The translations under genes and the position numbers were made by a program. From positions 2,294,001 through 2,358,000 of the forward strand of contig NZ_CP144914.1 of the NCBI RefSeq assembly GCF_008014775.2: a stretch of DNA of 64,000 bases, in the 5' to 3' direction. The stretch is from Alkalicoccus halolimnae (GTDB taxonomy: Bacteria > Bacillota > Bacilli > Bacillales > Salisediminibacteriaceae). Numbering within the stretch: position 1 is the first letter of the stretch; each line of letters begins with the position of its first letter. The notes beneath the pieces are model-generated. The model saw only the letters and a program-made list of their open reading frames with translations. It was not told where the DNA came from and did not search any database. Shown here piece by piece: positions 1 to 10,707 of the stretch.

Positions 1-321
1 TTGGAAGGTCTTCTTTTATAGAGCGGCTCAAAATGCGCAATGGAACTCTTATATAAGAATGTTCAATAAGTGGTCCTTTTCAGACGTACACTTTCCCAGG
101 GGCTCATCTTCAGCTGAATGCTGCGAAGAAAACCTTCGCAGCAATGAATCTTCAGACTGTGCTAATCCTCTAAAAGCCGCCGCCTTTCACTACGGTCATT
201 CAAAGATATGAACTTAAGTGTACAATTCACTTAAAATATTCATCTTTTTATTCTGGGACAGGCAATTATGAAATTCATCCTTCTGAATAGTTTTTGTTAT
301 ATTTTTATAACGGGCATCAAA
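1..321. other. Gene-free leading region with one strong hairpin
   Basis: No convincing coding frame is visible. At 120-142 there is a perfect 9-bp stem (GCTGCGAAG / CTTCGCAGC) with a 5-base loop. The surrounding text (an aCTTTCCCAGGGGCTCATCTTCAGCTGA-like run around 90-117) resembles the GC-rich degenerate repeats common between genes of alkaliphilic bacilli, but it is not a clear member of the repeat family described elsewhere in this window. The upstream gene, if any, lies outside the window. Confidence 0.4.
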
Positions 322-1467
322 TCAGGCTCTGCTTTGAGAGAGTTTATCGATAATGGCAGCAATTGCTCCATCACCTGTAACATTGGCACCTGTGCCGAAA
401 CTGTCCTGAGCAAAATAAAGAGCGATCATCATCCCCATTGCTGCTTCTGAAAATCCGAGCATCGAAGTCAGAACACCCAAGGCAGCAAATATTGCACCTC
501 CTGGAACCCCGGGAGCCGCTACCATGATTACTCCAAGCGCTAGAATAACAGGAAGCATTGTAAAGAATCCAGGGACTGTATAGCCGTCCAAAACGGTCAT
601 TACAGCTACAGCGCAGCTGATAATTGTAATGACACTGCCTGATAAGTGTATAGTAGCCCCCAGCGGAATCGAGAAATCAGCTATTTCCTCCCGAATATTA
701 TTCCGCTTCGTCTGTCTCAGAGTAACTGGAATCGTAGCAGCTGAACTCATCGTACCAAGCGCGGTAAAATAAGCTGGAAGCATCGTTTTTATCATCGTGA
801 AAGGGTTTTTCCCATTAAGAATTCCTGCGACAGTATACTGGATTGTCAGCCAGACCCAGTGGGAGCCTATAGCCACGGCCAGTACAATTCCAAACACTTG
901 AAGAGTTTCCAGGACCGTCCCTTCTGCAGCCATATCTACAAATATACCTGCTATGTAAAACGGAAGAATTGGAATGACAGCTTTGTAGATAATCATCTCA
1001 ATAATGTTTTTCCCTTCATCAAATACCTTTTTTAATCCGTCGGACTTAAGAGCAGCAATCCCAATACCGAATATAAAAGCCAGAATAAGAGCCGGCAGAA
1101 TCTCCATAAATGGAGTTAATTCAAAAGTGAAATATGACTCAGGAGCAACACCTTCTTCCGGAGCGGTCTGATTGCTTGTAACAAATGGCATAATAAATAC
1201 AGCAATAAAAAAGGCACCGATTCCCGCAAGTACCGTTGAAGTATAGGCAATCCCAACTGTCGCCCCTACAAGTTTTGAAGAGCCCCGGCCCATGCTTGCA
1301 ATTCCTGAAGCGATAAAAAAGAGAATGATTAATGGAATAACAAAGTTGATCCACTGCCCGAACACTTCAGTAAACGTAACAAGCGCCCTTATAAGTGGTT
1401 CGACGCCTGACAAGCCGATTAAAATACCGGTGATAATACCAGCAAGCAGTTTTAAAATTAATTTCAT
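322..1467 (-). CDS. Dicarboxylate/amino acid:cation symporter (DAACS family)
   Basis: The protein of about 381 residues is a polytopic membrane carrier of the DAACS family, which takes up dicarboxylates or acidic or small neutral amino acids with Na+ or H+. Evidence is the repeated hydrophobic helices throughout, the serine-rich TMSSAATIPVTL loop and the C-terminal DSFGTGANVTGDGA signature that binds substrate and cation in this family. A longer reading frame begins at a GTG at 1485, but the ATG at 1467 has an ideal AGGAGGG seven bases upstream and gives the usual MKLILKLL start. The exact substrate (serine/threonine, glutamate or succinate) cannot be told from sequence alone. It is transcribed alone, divergently from the trpS leader. 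Confidence 0.88.
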   Translation of the reverse strand: MKLILKLLAGIITGILIGLSGVEPLIRALVTFTEVFGQWINFVIPLIILFFIASGIASMGRGSSKLVGATVGIAYTSTVLAGIGAFFIAVFIMPFVTSNQTAPEEGVAPESYFTFELTPFMEILPALILAFIFGIGIAALKSDGLKKVFDEGKNIIEMIIYKAVIPILPFYIAGIFVDMAAEGTVLETLQVFGIVLAVAIGSHWVWLTIQYTVAGILNGKNPFTMIKTMLPAYFTALGTMSSAATIPVTLRQTKRNNIREEIADFSIPLGATIHLSGSVITIISCAVAVMTVLDGYTVPGFFTMLPVILALGVIMVAAPGVPGGAIFAALGVLTSMLGFSEAAMGMMIALYFAQDSFGTGANVTGDGAIAAIIDKLSQSRA

Positions 1468-1636
1468 TGTCTTTCCCTCCTGCACTGTTTATTTGAGATG
1501 AACAAATGTTTTTATCACAAAGTCCATACTGCCTAACTGGAATTATAAATTCAAGATCGTTGGAAATAGTCATAATTATAAGTTTATTGGATGATTGCAT
1601 TTCCTTGTGCTTACAGCTATAATAGCAAGGTATAAT

Positions 1637-2993
<1,357 letters not shown>

Positions 2994-3081
2994 CTGAAAA
3001 AGAAAAGCTTTTAGATTTCTTTGAAAGTCCTCTCGATCTCCCCTATACTCTGGTATAATCATCTTAGTTGAGGTGAATATA

Positions 3082-4095
3082 ATGACTGCCAGAAAATATA
3101 GAGCTCCACGGTGGATGAGAATCTTAGCAGGTTTCATTCTGATATCAACGTTATCGGTTGTTGTTATCGCCAGCTGGGCCGTCAGCGGCTTTCATGATTC
3201 AAGAGAAGAATCAATGAAAAACATCGAACAACAGGGCCTGCAGGCTGCGCAGGATAATGGAGCTTTCGAGCCTCCCGAGGATGATGCGTCTATAGAACAT
3301 ATTAATGTCCTTCTAGTCGGTACAGACAGTGAAGACGGTGTTTCCCGCTCTGATACAATTATGATCGGCAGATACGACGCAGACTCCGGTGAAGTAAAAC
3401 TGGCTTCACTCATGCGTGATACATATGTCGACATCCCAGGTCACGGGAGAAATAAAATAAATGCGGCTTTTTCTTTAGGTGGCCTTGCACTGCTACGCGA
3501 TACGATCGAGACTAACTTTGAATTTCCCCTTCAGTATTACGCTATGGTTAATTTCGATGGTTTTACTTCTATTGTTGATACACTCGCCCCGGATGGAATT
3601 GAAATTGAAGTTGCCAGCAGCATGCACTACGAAGACAGGGCCGGCAATCTCGAAATTAATTTTGAAGAAGGTCTCAATGTAATGGACGGAAACCAGGCTT
3701 TGAAATATGTTCGTTTCAGAAGCGACGGCCAAAACGACTTCGGCCGGGTAGCAAGACAGCAGAAAATGCTGAAAGTACTTCAGAATGAGCTGCTAAGTGT
3801 TTCCGGAGCCACCAGAATACCTCGTATTCTCGGGGCCGTTGAACCTTATATCCAGACGAATCTCGACCAGGATAAACTATTTACGTACGGAAGGAATTTT
3901 TTCATCCAAAACGATGAAGCATCTGTCAAAACGATTACAATTCCCGAGCAGGGCGGCTATAGTCAGGATTATTCCGAGCATGCAGGCCAGGTTCTTATTC
4001 CTGATCTGGCAGCAAATATTGAGGTGTTAAAAACCTTCTTTGGGGAGGAGTCTTTTACTATGGAAGACGGTACTGCTAAGTCCTCTGCTCCTTAA
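3082..4095 (+). CDS. LytR-CpsA-Psr (LCP) family cell-wall glycopolymer ligase
   Basis: LCP proteins transfer undecaprenyl-linked teichoic or other anionic polymers onto peptidoglycan outside the membrane. The 337-residue protein has an N-terminal cytoplasmic basic stretch, one membrane segment (about residues 12-35), then the LCP domain with NVLLVGTDSEDG, the arginine motif SRSDTIMIGR, and SLMRDTYVDIPGHG followed by KINAAFSLGG, which form the polyprenyl-phosphate pocket. ATG at 3082 has GAGGTGA seven bases upstream and is preferred to the GTG at 3073. It is not possible to say which of TagT, TagU or TagV it matches best. It is monocistronic between trpS and the convergent fabF terminator. Confidence 0.92.
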   Translation: MTARKYRAPRWMRILAGFILISTLSVVVIASWAVSGFHDSREESMKNIEQQGLQAAQDNGAFEPPEDDASIEHINVLLVGTDSEDGVSRSDTIMIGRYDADSGEVKLASLMRDTYVDIPGHGRNKINAAFSLGGLALLRDTIETNFEFPLQYYAMVNFDGFTSIVDTLAPDGIEIEVASSMHYEDRAGNLEINFEEGLNVMDGNQALKYVRFRSDGQNDFGRVARQQKMLKVLQNELLSVSGATRIPRILGAVEPYIQTNLDQDKLFTYGRNFFIQNDEASVKTITIPEQGGYSQDYSEHAGQVLIPDLAANIEVLKTFFGEESFTMEDGTAKSSAP

Positions 4096-4215
4096 AATAT
4101 GAGGTCCTGTTGATTTTTATAGCAAACCTCGCTGCAGGCGCCTCTCCTTAAATCCTCATTTTACTTTTAAGGAGGCAAAAACGAAAAAAACGTACCTCTG
4201 TTCGAAGTAAAACAA

Positions 4216-4260
4216 AAGAGAAAGCCCCGGTGAAGCAGTGCTCCACCGGGGCTTTCTCTT
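4216..4260. terminator. Bidirectional terminator between LCP gene and fabF
   Basis: A perfect 17-bp stem (AAGAGAAAGCCCCGGTG with its complement at 4244-4260) closes a short loop. A- and T-rich ends on both sides allow it to end transcripts from either strand. It overlaps the fabF stop codon. Confidence 0.92.
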
Positions 4261-5500
4261 ATTTTGTGAATTTTTTAAAAAGCAGGGAAACGTTATGACC
4301 TCCGAAACCAAGTGAATTACTCATCACAATATTTAATTCTTTATGACGGGCTTCATTTGGTACGATGTCAAGATCACATTCCGGGTCTTCATTTTCATAG
4401 TTAATCGTCGGAGGAATGATTCCTTCCTGAATCGCTTTAACAGAAAAAATTGCTTCTATCGCACCAGCTGCACCAAGTAGGTGCCCTGTCATAGATTTCG
4501 TAGAACTCATAGGCAGTTTGTAGGCATAATCTCCAAACACTGTTTTGACGGCAGTGGTTTCATACTGGTCATTATATTCCGTACTGGTTCCGTGAGCATT
4601 TATATATCCAACGTCTTCAGGAGCAACACCGGCCTGCTCAAGTGCCTGCTGCATCGAGCGCGCTGCCCCTTCTCCTCCCGGTGCAGGGGCTGTCACATGG
4701 TAGGCATCCCCAGTTGCTCCGTAACCTATAATTTCCGCATAAATTTCAGCACCGCGTTTTTCAGCTGATTCGAGGGATTCGAGAATTAATATACCTGTAC
4801 CTTCACCCATAACAAATCCATCACGCTCTTTATCGAAAGGACGGCTCGCCTTGGAAGGATCCGGGTTCGTTGATAGTGCTCTCGCCGAACAAAAGCCCGC
4901 AAATGACATTTCTGTAAGCGGAGCTTCTGCTCCCCCGGTAATCATCGCGTCGGCATCGCCGCGTTCAATCGTCCGGTAAGCATCTCCAATAGAATTTGCC
5001 CCGGAAGCACAGGCAGTAACGGAACAGGAATTAATACCTTTCGCTCCAAGAGCAATCGAAACCTGGCCGGCTGCCATATCCGGGATCAGCATCGGCACAA
5101 AGAATGGAGAAACTCTTCGGTAGCCGCGTTTTTCATACATCCGGAACTGTTTCTCGTACGTTTCCATGCCTCCGATACCAGAGCCGATCCACACTCCAAC
5201 CCTCTCTGCATTGGTCTTATTTATCGTTAAACCTGCATCTTTGACAGCCATATGAGCTCCTGCAACCGCAAACTGTGTAAAACGATCCATTTTTCGAGCT
5301 TCTTTCGGATCCATAAAATCTGCTACTTTAAATTCATCAGATTCTGCGGCAACTTTGGCCGGGAAATCTGCGTCTTCATACCGGTTAAATTCCGCTATTC
5401 CGGACCGCCCCTCCTTAATGCCTGCCCATGTTGTATCGACATCATTTCCAAGCGGGGTTACCGCTCCATACCCTGTAATTACTACTCTATTTTTTGTCAT
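4259..5500 (-). CDS. fabF: Beta-ketoacyl-ACP synthase II
   Basis: FabF condenses malonyl-ACP with acyl-ACP in type II fatty acid elongation and helps set membrane fluidity. The 413-residue protein has the thiolase fold with the active-site cysteine in [12 protein letters not shown], the first histidine in [11 protein letters not shown] and the second in [15 protein letters not shown], plus the C-terminal [14 protein letters not shown]. The start at 5500 ([12 protein letters not shown]) is conserved; a longer upstream frame overlaps fabH and is rejected. Its AAAGGAG site lies about 13 bases upstream, inside the 22-base gap after fabH, so the two genes form one fabHF operon as in other bacilli. 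Confidence 0.98.
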   Translation of the reverse strand: MTKNRVVITGYGAVTPLGNDVDTTWAGIKEGRSGIAEFNRYEDADFPAKVAAESDEFKVADFMDPKEARKMDRFTQFAVAGAHMAVKDAGLTINKTNAERVGVWIGSGIGGMETYEKQFRMYEKRGYRRVSPFFVPMLIPDMAAGQVSIALGAKGINSCSVTACASGANSIGDAYRTIERGDADAMITGGAEAPLTEMSFAGFCSARALSTNPDPSKASRPFDKERDGFVMGEGTGILILESLESAEKRGAEIYAEIIGYGATGDAYHVTAPAPGGEGAARSMQQALEQAGVAPEDVGYINAHGTSTEYNDQYETTAVKTVFGDYAYKLPMSSTKSMTGHLLGAAGAIEAIFSVKAIQEGIIPPTINYENEDPECDLDIVPNEARHKELNIVMSNSLGFGGHNVSLLFKKFTK

Positions 5501-5522
5501 AATGTATGTTAGACTCCTTTCC

Positions 5523-6455
5523 TTATTTTCCCCATACGAGTGCCATAGAGCCCCATACAAGACCTGCTCCGAAGCCTACAAGCACTACTACGTCGCCTTC
5601 TTTAATCTTACCTCGATCAAGTTCATACTTCAATGAGAGTGGAACAGAGGCCGAGGAAGTATTGCCGTAATATTCCACAGTTTTAGACATCTTTTCTTCC
5701 GGAAGTTCCAACCGCTGTCTTGCTGCTTCCATGATCCGGATGTTTGCCTGATGAGGGATGAGAAAATCAACATCCTCCTTCGTTAAGCCTGCCTTTTCTA
5801 CAGCATTCAGGCAGGATTCACCCATTTGACGAACAGCAAATTTGAATACTTCACGGCCGTTCATAAAGATATAATCGTTCATGCGGATGTGAGCCCCTCC
5901 GCTTCCATCTGCTCCAAGCTCAAAAGATAATATACCACGATCTTCGGCCACTGGTCCAAGAACCGTCGCACCTGACCCATCTCCGAAAAGAACCGCTGTG
6001 TTCCTGTCTTCCCAATTTACAGTCTGGGAAAGTCTCTCCGTTCCGATTACAAGTACATGCTTGTAAGTTCCGTTCTCAATAAATTGTTTACCTGTAACGA
6101 GCCCGTAAATATAGCCGGCACAGGCCGCACCAATATCCATGGCAGCAGCATTTACAGCTCCAAGCTGATACTGAAGCATTGATGATACAGAAGGAAAATC
6201 CTGGTCGGGAGTAACCGTTGCCACGATAATCATATCAAGCTCTTCCGGGGATATCCCCGCATTATCTATCGCTTCTTTGGCTGCATTAAAACTCATATGC
6301 GAAGTTAATATATCATCAGAAGCAATCCGGCGCTCCCTGATTCCAGTTCTTGTACGAATCCATTCATCTGATGTATCCATTCTTTTTTCTAAATCATGAT
6401 TGGTTACTACTGTTTCAGGGACATACGTGCCCATTCCCCAAATTCCGACGCGCAT
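5523..6455 (-). CDS. fabH: Beta-ketoacyl-ACP synthase III
   Basis: FabH starts fatty acid synthesis by condensing acetyl-CoA or branched acyl-CoA with malonyl-ACP. The 310-residue protein has the catalytic cysteine in [13 protein letters not shown], histidine in [11 protein letters not shown] and asparagine in [13 protein letters not shown], the full FabH triad. ATG at 6455 is preceded by AAAGAGGAGGAG. It is the first gene of the fabHF operon. A probable FapR operator lies about 40-55 bases upstream, so repression by FapR and relief by malonyl-CoA are expected. Confidence 0.98.
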   Translation of the reverse strand: MRVGIWGMGTYVPETVVTNHDLEKRMDTSDEWIRTRTGIRERRIASDDILTSHMSFNAAKEAIDNAGISPEELDMIIVATVTPDQDFPSVSSMLQYQLGAVNAAAMDIGAACAGYIYGLVTGKQFIENGTYKHVLVIGTERLSQTVNWEDRNTAVLFGDGSGATVLGPVAEDRGILSFELGADGSGGAHIRMNDYIFMNGREVFKFAVRQMGESCLNAVEKAGLTKEDVDFLIPHQANIRIMEAARQRLELPEEKMSKTVEYYGNTSSASVPLSLKYELDRGKIKEGDVVVLVGFGAGLVWGSMALVWGK

Positions 6456-6492
6456 GACGTCTCCTCCTCTTTAAATCGGTTTATACGTATCA

Positions 6493-6509
6493 TTATGACC
6501 TAGTACTAA
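6493..6509 (-). promoter_or_regulatory. Probable FapR operator upstream of fabHF
   Basis: Read on the minus strand the site is TTAGTACTAGGTCATAA. It matches the FapR operator TTAGTACCTAGTCTTAA, as I recall it from Bacillus subtilis, at 13 of 17 positions, including the TTAGTAC half and the terminal TAA. It sits 38-54 bases upstream of the fabH start, where FapR sites normally lie. FapR itself is not in this window. Confidence 0.65.
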
Positions 6510-6745
6510 ATAAATTGCAAGCTGTGGATACACCGTACGAAAGCCTATCTCATGCGGTTTTCAATACTATGTTCCTTTAAACTAAAGGCATATATTTTTG
6601 AAAATGTGAATAAAAGAACTCTTATAAATTTCCAGTTCAAAAATATTTTGAATTATTTATTTCATTTTTATAAATATACGGTTTAAATAATTCATTTTTG
6701 TGATACGATATTATTAGACATTATTTTACGGAGGGTATATTGACT

Positions 6746-8119
6746 ATGACAAAAACAAAGTCCGCCGCTTTTTCTGACAAAATTAAAACGTCCCGGCTGA
6801 TGCACGAGGAAGCATCCGAAGTTATTCCAGGTGGGGTAACAGCAAATATCAAATACTTTGCTCCCCACCCCATCGTGATGGAAGAAGGTCATGGAAGTAA
6901 GCTGTATGATGTGGATGGCAATGAATACATCGATTATTTAATGTGCTATGGAGCTTTGATGACAGGCCATGGCCATCCTGAAGTATTTTCAGCCGTTACA
7001 GAGCAGATGTATTCAAAAGGAACGACTATTTTCGGTACTCCTCATAAACTGGAGGTTGATCTTGCTAAAAAGCTCGTCTCTCTCTATCCTGGTATCGATC
7101 AGGTTAGGTACTGCAATTCCGGAATGGAAGCAACCCTCCTTGCAGTCAGGCTTGCTTCTGCCTATACCGGTAAAAAGAAACTGGCTAAGTTTGAAGGTCA
7201 CTACCATGGAGGGTATGATCAGGTCCTTCTGAGTGTAAACCCGGAAGAAAGTAAAGCCGGCTCCTCCAGCTCCCCCACCCCGGTTCCTGAATCGAGCGGC
7301 ATGTCTGACTATCACACCGAACATACAATTATGCTGCCATTTAACGACATCGAATCATGCGAAAAAATTCTCAGGACTCATGCTGATGACATTTCAGCTT
7401 TGATTATGGAACCCGTACAGGGCGGATTTATTCCTGCAGAAAAGGAATTTATAACAAAACTTCGTGCCCTGACGCATGAACTAGGTATTCTGCTTATATT
7501 TGATGAAGTGAAAACCGGATTTCGTCTGGCTCTTGGGGGTGCACAGGAAATGTATGGGATTCTTCCCGACTTGACGACACTTGGAAAAGTTCTGGGAGGT
7601 GGTTTTCCAGTCGGAGCTCTTGGAGGCCGGCGTGATATTATGGAACTCTGTTCCCCTGCTGCAAGTAAAGATATATTAACCGCCGGAGACGATAACCAGA
7701 ATAAACGGGAAGCTTTTTTCCACAGCGGGACATATAACGGTCATCCAACTACACTTGCTGCTGGTCTTGCCACCATTCACTTACTCGAGAAACATCATAA
7801 TCTGGATAAAACTTTTCAAAAAACAGAGTATTTAAAAAAAGAACTTGAGAAAATGTACTACTCCGCCGGCATTCCTATGACGGCTATGGGGGAAGGGACT
7901 ATCTTCAATATCGTTGTTACAGATAAGCCGATTAAAAATCTACGCCAAATGAATCAGTCCAATACAGAACTTCGTAAAGCAATTGATTATGAACTGCTTG
8001 ATCTCGGAATATATTCGAAACCACTGAACCGCTATTCCGTCTCAACTGCTCATGACGAAAAGGACCTCGATAAAACGCTTCAGGCTCATTACGACGCTTT
8101 ACAACGCGTGACAAATTAA
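6746..8119 (+). CDS. Class III aminotransferase, glutamate-1-semialdehyde aminomutase-like
   Basis: The 457-residue protein is a PLP-dependent class III aminotransferase closest in pattern to glutamate-1-semialdehyde 2,1-aminomutase (HemL/GsaB). It shows the N-terminal SEVIPGGVTANIKYF, the FCNSGMEA-like CNSGMEATLLAVRLA, the PLP aspartate in LIFDEVKTGFR, and the PLP lysine in TTLGKVLGGGFPVGALGG. It is longer than typical HemL (about 430) through two loops, one serine/proline-rich near residue 175 and one near 315. It stands alone rather than in a hem operon, so it may be a second copy or a relative acting on another amino acid. ATG at 6746 lies 10 bases after GGAGGG; a TTG at 6740 is also possible. 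Confidence 0.8.
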   Translation: MTKTKSAAFSDKIKTSRLMHEEASEVIPGGVTANIKYFAPHPIVMEEGHGSKLYDVDGNEYIDYLMCYGALMTGHGHPEVFSAVTEQMYSKGTTIFGTPHKLEVDLAKKLVSLYPGIDQVRYCNSGMEATLLAVRLASAYTGKKKLAKFEGHYHGGYDQVLLSVNPEESKAGSSSSPTPVPESSGMSDYHTEHTIMLPFNDIESCEKILRTHADDISALIMEPVQGGFIPAEKEFITKLRALTHELGILLIFDEVKTGFRLALGGAQEMYGILPDLTTLGKVLGGGFPVGALGGRRDIMELCSPAASKDILTAGDDNQNKREAFFHSGTYNGHPTTLAAGLATIHLLEKHHNLDKTFQKTEYLKKELEKMYYSAGIPMTAMGEGTIFNIVVTDKPIKNLRQMNQSNTELRKAIDYELLDLGIYSKPLNRYSVSTAHDEKDLDKTLQAHYDALQRVTN

Positions 8120-8325
8120 ACGGTACTTCAAAAGGTTTTGTCGAATTGGTAATATAAGATGAACTTAATTTTGAGTCCGCTGCTGTAACGAGCCGCTTTC
8201 GTTTCCATGTGATTGCAGGGCAGTCCGATGCGAAGCTTTCTGCGTTTATAAACCCCAGCCTTTAAAATCACTTAAAAAAGATATTAATTTTGTGTCGATC
8301 CCCCCCTATTATAAAAAAACTGCAC

Positions 8326-8366
8326 AAAAAAGGAGCTGTCTCTGATTTCACGAGACAGCTCCTTTT
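8326..8366. terminator. Shared terminator between aminotransferase and aconitase
   Basis: AAAAGGAGCTGTCTC and GAGACAGCTCCTTTT form a 15-bp stem with A/T runs on both sides, between two convergent genes. Just upstream, at about 8195-8240, is a decayed fragment (CGCTTTCGTTTCCATG) of arm A of the dispersed repeat. Confidence 0.92.
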
Positions 8367-8371
8367 CTATT

Positions 8372-10327
8372 TTACTGTGTTTTCTTTTTTCCTTCTTTGA
8401 TCCAGTTAATCAAGCCGCCTTCCAGCAGGATCTCCACCTGTCTTTTAGAAAGAGCATGCTGAAGGTCGATTCTTTTATCTTTCCCCTCTACTTCGCAGAA
8501 AACGTCTTCCCCTTTCTGAAGGGAAGATTTAATGTCTTTTACGTGCAGAACATCTCCTATTTCAAGTTCTTCATAATCCGTTTCGTTTTTAAACGTAAGC
8601 GGAAGGACACCGAAGTTAATGAGATTCTGCCAGTGGATGCGGGCAAAATCTTTTACAACAACAAGGCGTAGTCCAAGATAGCGGGGTGCAAGCGCTGCAT
8701 GTTCCCGGCTCGATCCCTGTCCGTAATTGGATCCGCCGATGACTGCGTGCCCTTTTTCAAAATCCATTTCCTTCGTACGTTCATAATACGTATCGTCCAG
8801 CATCTCAAAGGTAAATTTACTTATCTCCGGAAGGTTGCTTCGGAATGGGAGCACCCGCGAGCCTCCGGCCAGTATATCGTCAGTGGAAACATTATCTCCA
8901 AGTTTTAAAATAACCGGGACTTTGATTTCATCCGGCAGCTTTTCCATCTCCGGTATTGCTGCAATATTCGGTCCCCGCTGCAGTTCGATTTTTTTAGCTT
9001 CTTCCAGAGGCAGGGGTTCTTCGAGTAGTTTAAAATCAAGATTCGGATGATCTGGATCTTTAACGTCCGGATATTCCATCTCCAGTGTACGTGGATCGGT
9101 GATTTTTCCCGTTAGTGCTGAAGCTGCAGCTGTTTCCGGGCTGCATAGAAAAACACTGTCCTCCTTCGTTCCGGAACGGCCCGGAAAGTTCCTCGGAGTC
9201 GTACGCAGACTATTTCTGCCAGTTGCCGGGGCCTGCCCCATACCAATACATCCATTACAGCCTGCCTGGTGAAGCCTTCCACCGGCTGACAGCAGACTGG
9301 CAACATGTCCATCTTTTACGAGGTCTGTGAGCATCTGTCTTGATGTTGGATTAATATCGAAAGAAAGTCCTTCTGAAACAGCTTTTCCTTTAACTATTTC
9401 TGCGGCAATTGCAAAGTCACGGTACCCTGGATTAGCTGAGGATCCAATGTAGGACTGATAAATTTCTTCTCCCGCAACTTCTGCAACGGGAACGACATTT
9501 CCGGGGCTGGAAGGTTTGGCAATCATTGGTTCCAGTGAAGAGAGATCTACGGTTTCTTCCAGATCATAGGAAGCTCCTTCATCTGCAAGCAGCTCCACCC
9601 AGTCTTCTTCGCGCCCCTGGCTTTTCAAGAACCGTTTCACTTCTTCATCTGACGGAAAGACTGTGCCGGTAGCTCCAAGCTCAGCTCCCATGTTGGCAAT
9701 AACATGGCGGTCCATAGCACTGAGGCTTTTTAACCCCGGGCCGTAATATTCCATAACTGTTCCTATACCGCCTTTAACATCATGACGCCGGAGCAGCTCG
9801 AGGATAACATCCTTCGCACTTACCCAGTCCGGCAGTTTCCCGTCCAGATAAATCCCCCATACTTTAGGCATTTTTACGTTAAATGGTTCTCCGGCAATAG
9901 CCTGAGCCACGTCGATACCTCCCGCTCCCATCGCAAGCATTCCCATACAGCCATTTGCACACGTATGGCTGTCGGAACCTAGAAGGGTTTTACCGGGAAC
10001 GGCCAGTCTCTGCATGTGGACAGGGTGGCTTACTCCATTTCCGGGAGCGCTGTAGTATAAACCGAATTTTTTTGCTGCACTTTCCAGAAATAAATGGTCG
10101 TCGGGATTACGGCTGTCTGCCTGAATCATATTATGGTCTACGTACTGAGCCGAAGCTTCAGTCTGAGCCTGTTCTACTTCCATCGCTTCGAGTTCAAGCA
10201 TAACCATTGTACCTGTAGCATCCTGAGTGAGGGTCTGGTCGATCTTTAAACCAACTTCTTCTCCCGGCTTCATTTCTCCGCTGACAAGGTGATCTTTAAT
10301 AATTTTTTGGGTCACGTTCATTTTCAT
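8372..10327 (-). CDS. Aconitate hydratase
   Basis: Aconitase isomerises citrate and isocitrate through a [4Fe-4S] cluster in the TCA cycle. The 651-residue protein is shorter than the usual bacterial AcnA (about 900) and matches the shorter two-lobe type I know as the Aquifex-type aconitase. Cluster cysteines are seen in GSDSHTCANG and CNGCIGMGQ. The C-terminal swivel domain carries GGSNYGQGSSREHAAL, which includes the catalytic serine and substrate arginine. ATG at 10327 has AAAGGAGG nine bases upstream. 3-isopropylmalate dehydratase fused subunits are an alternative, but the length and SNYGQGSSREHAAL favour aconitase. Confidence 0.88.
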   Translation of the reverse strand: MKMNVTQKIIKDHLVSGEMKPGEEVGLKIDQTLTQDATGTMVMLELEAMEVEQAQTEASAQYVDHNMIQADSRNPDDHLFLESAAKKFGLYYSAPGNGVSHPVHMQRLAVPGKTLLGSDSHTCANGCMGMLAMGAGGIDVAQAIAGEPFNVKMPKVWGIYLDGKLPDWVSAKDVILELLRRHDVKGGIGTVMEYYGPGLKSLSAMDRHVIANMGAELGATGTVFPSDEEVKRFLKSQGREEDWVELLADEGASYDLEETVDLSSLEPMIAKPSSPGNVVPVAEVAGEEIYQSYIGSSANPGYRDFAIAAEIVKGKAVSEGLSFDINPTSRQMLTDLVKDGHVASLLSAGGRLHQAGCNGCIGMGQAPATGRNSLRTTPRNFPGRSGTKEDSVFLCSPETAAASALTGKITDPRTLEMEYPDVKDPDHPNLDFKLLEEPLPLEEAKKIELQRGPNIAAIPEMEKLPDEIKVPVILKLGDNVSTDDILAGGSRVLPFRSNLPEISKFTFEMLDDTYYERTKEMDFEKGHAVIGGSNYGQGSSREHAALAPRYLGLRLVVVKDFARIHWQNLINFGVLPLTFKNETDYEELEIGDVLHVKDIKSSLQKGEDVFCEVEGKDKRIDLQHALSKRQVEILLEGGLINWIKEGKKKTQ

Positions 10328-10638
10328 ATTAAATATCCTCCTTTATTATTCTTTATATTTCCTATTCCTTGAAAATTCACCCGTTAAACGTTTCAGCCTG
10401 TAAGTCTCTCAAAATAGAAAATACCTTCCTTTTTACCAAAGGCTGCTTTGAAATTAATAAATTATAGAGGGCTTTTTAATTGACTTCCCTTTGTCCGCCT
10501 TCGTTCTCAAGGGGCGGCGGGCTGCTCTCATGAAAACGAAGGATGGGGGTTAAGACGTAAGAAATTTAAGTTCATCTTATATGGTTAAATACTTGTACCT
10601 TTCAGAGGATAAGAGGAAGAATATTTACGTTTGCATAC
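10328..10638. other. Gene-free region upstream of aconitase
   Basis: The first part holds the aconitase ribosome site (AAAGGAGG) and AT-rich promoter DNA. Between about 10485 and 10560 is a GC-rich block with two GAAGG/CCTTC-type inverted elements that looks like a decayed intergenic repeat. I see no coding frame. Confidence 0.45.
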
Positions 10639-10680
10639 AAAAGGCTGTTTTCTGGAAGTCAGCAGAAAACAGCCTTTTTA
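10639..10680 (-). terminator. Terminator of the cardiolipin synthase gene
   Basis: AAAAGGCTGTTTTCTG pairs with CAGAAAACAGCCTTTT over an 8-base loop, giving a 16-bp stem with T runs on both strands. Confidence 0.9.
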
Positions 10681-10707
10681 CAGGATATACATTATTTTGT
10701 TCTTTTA

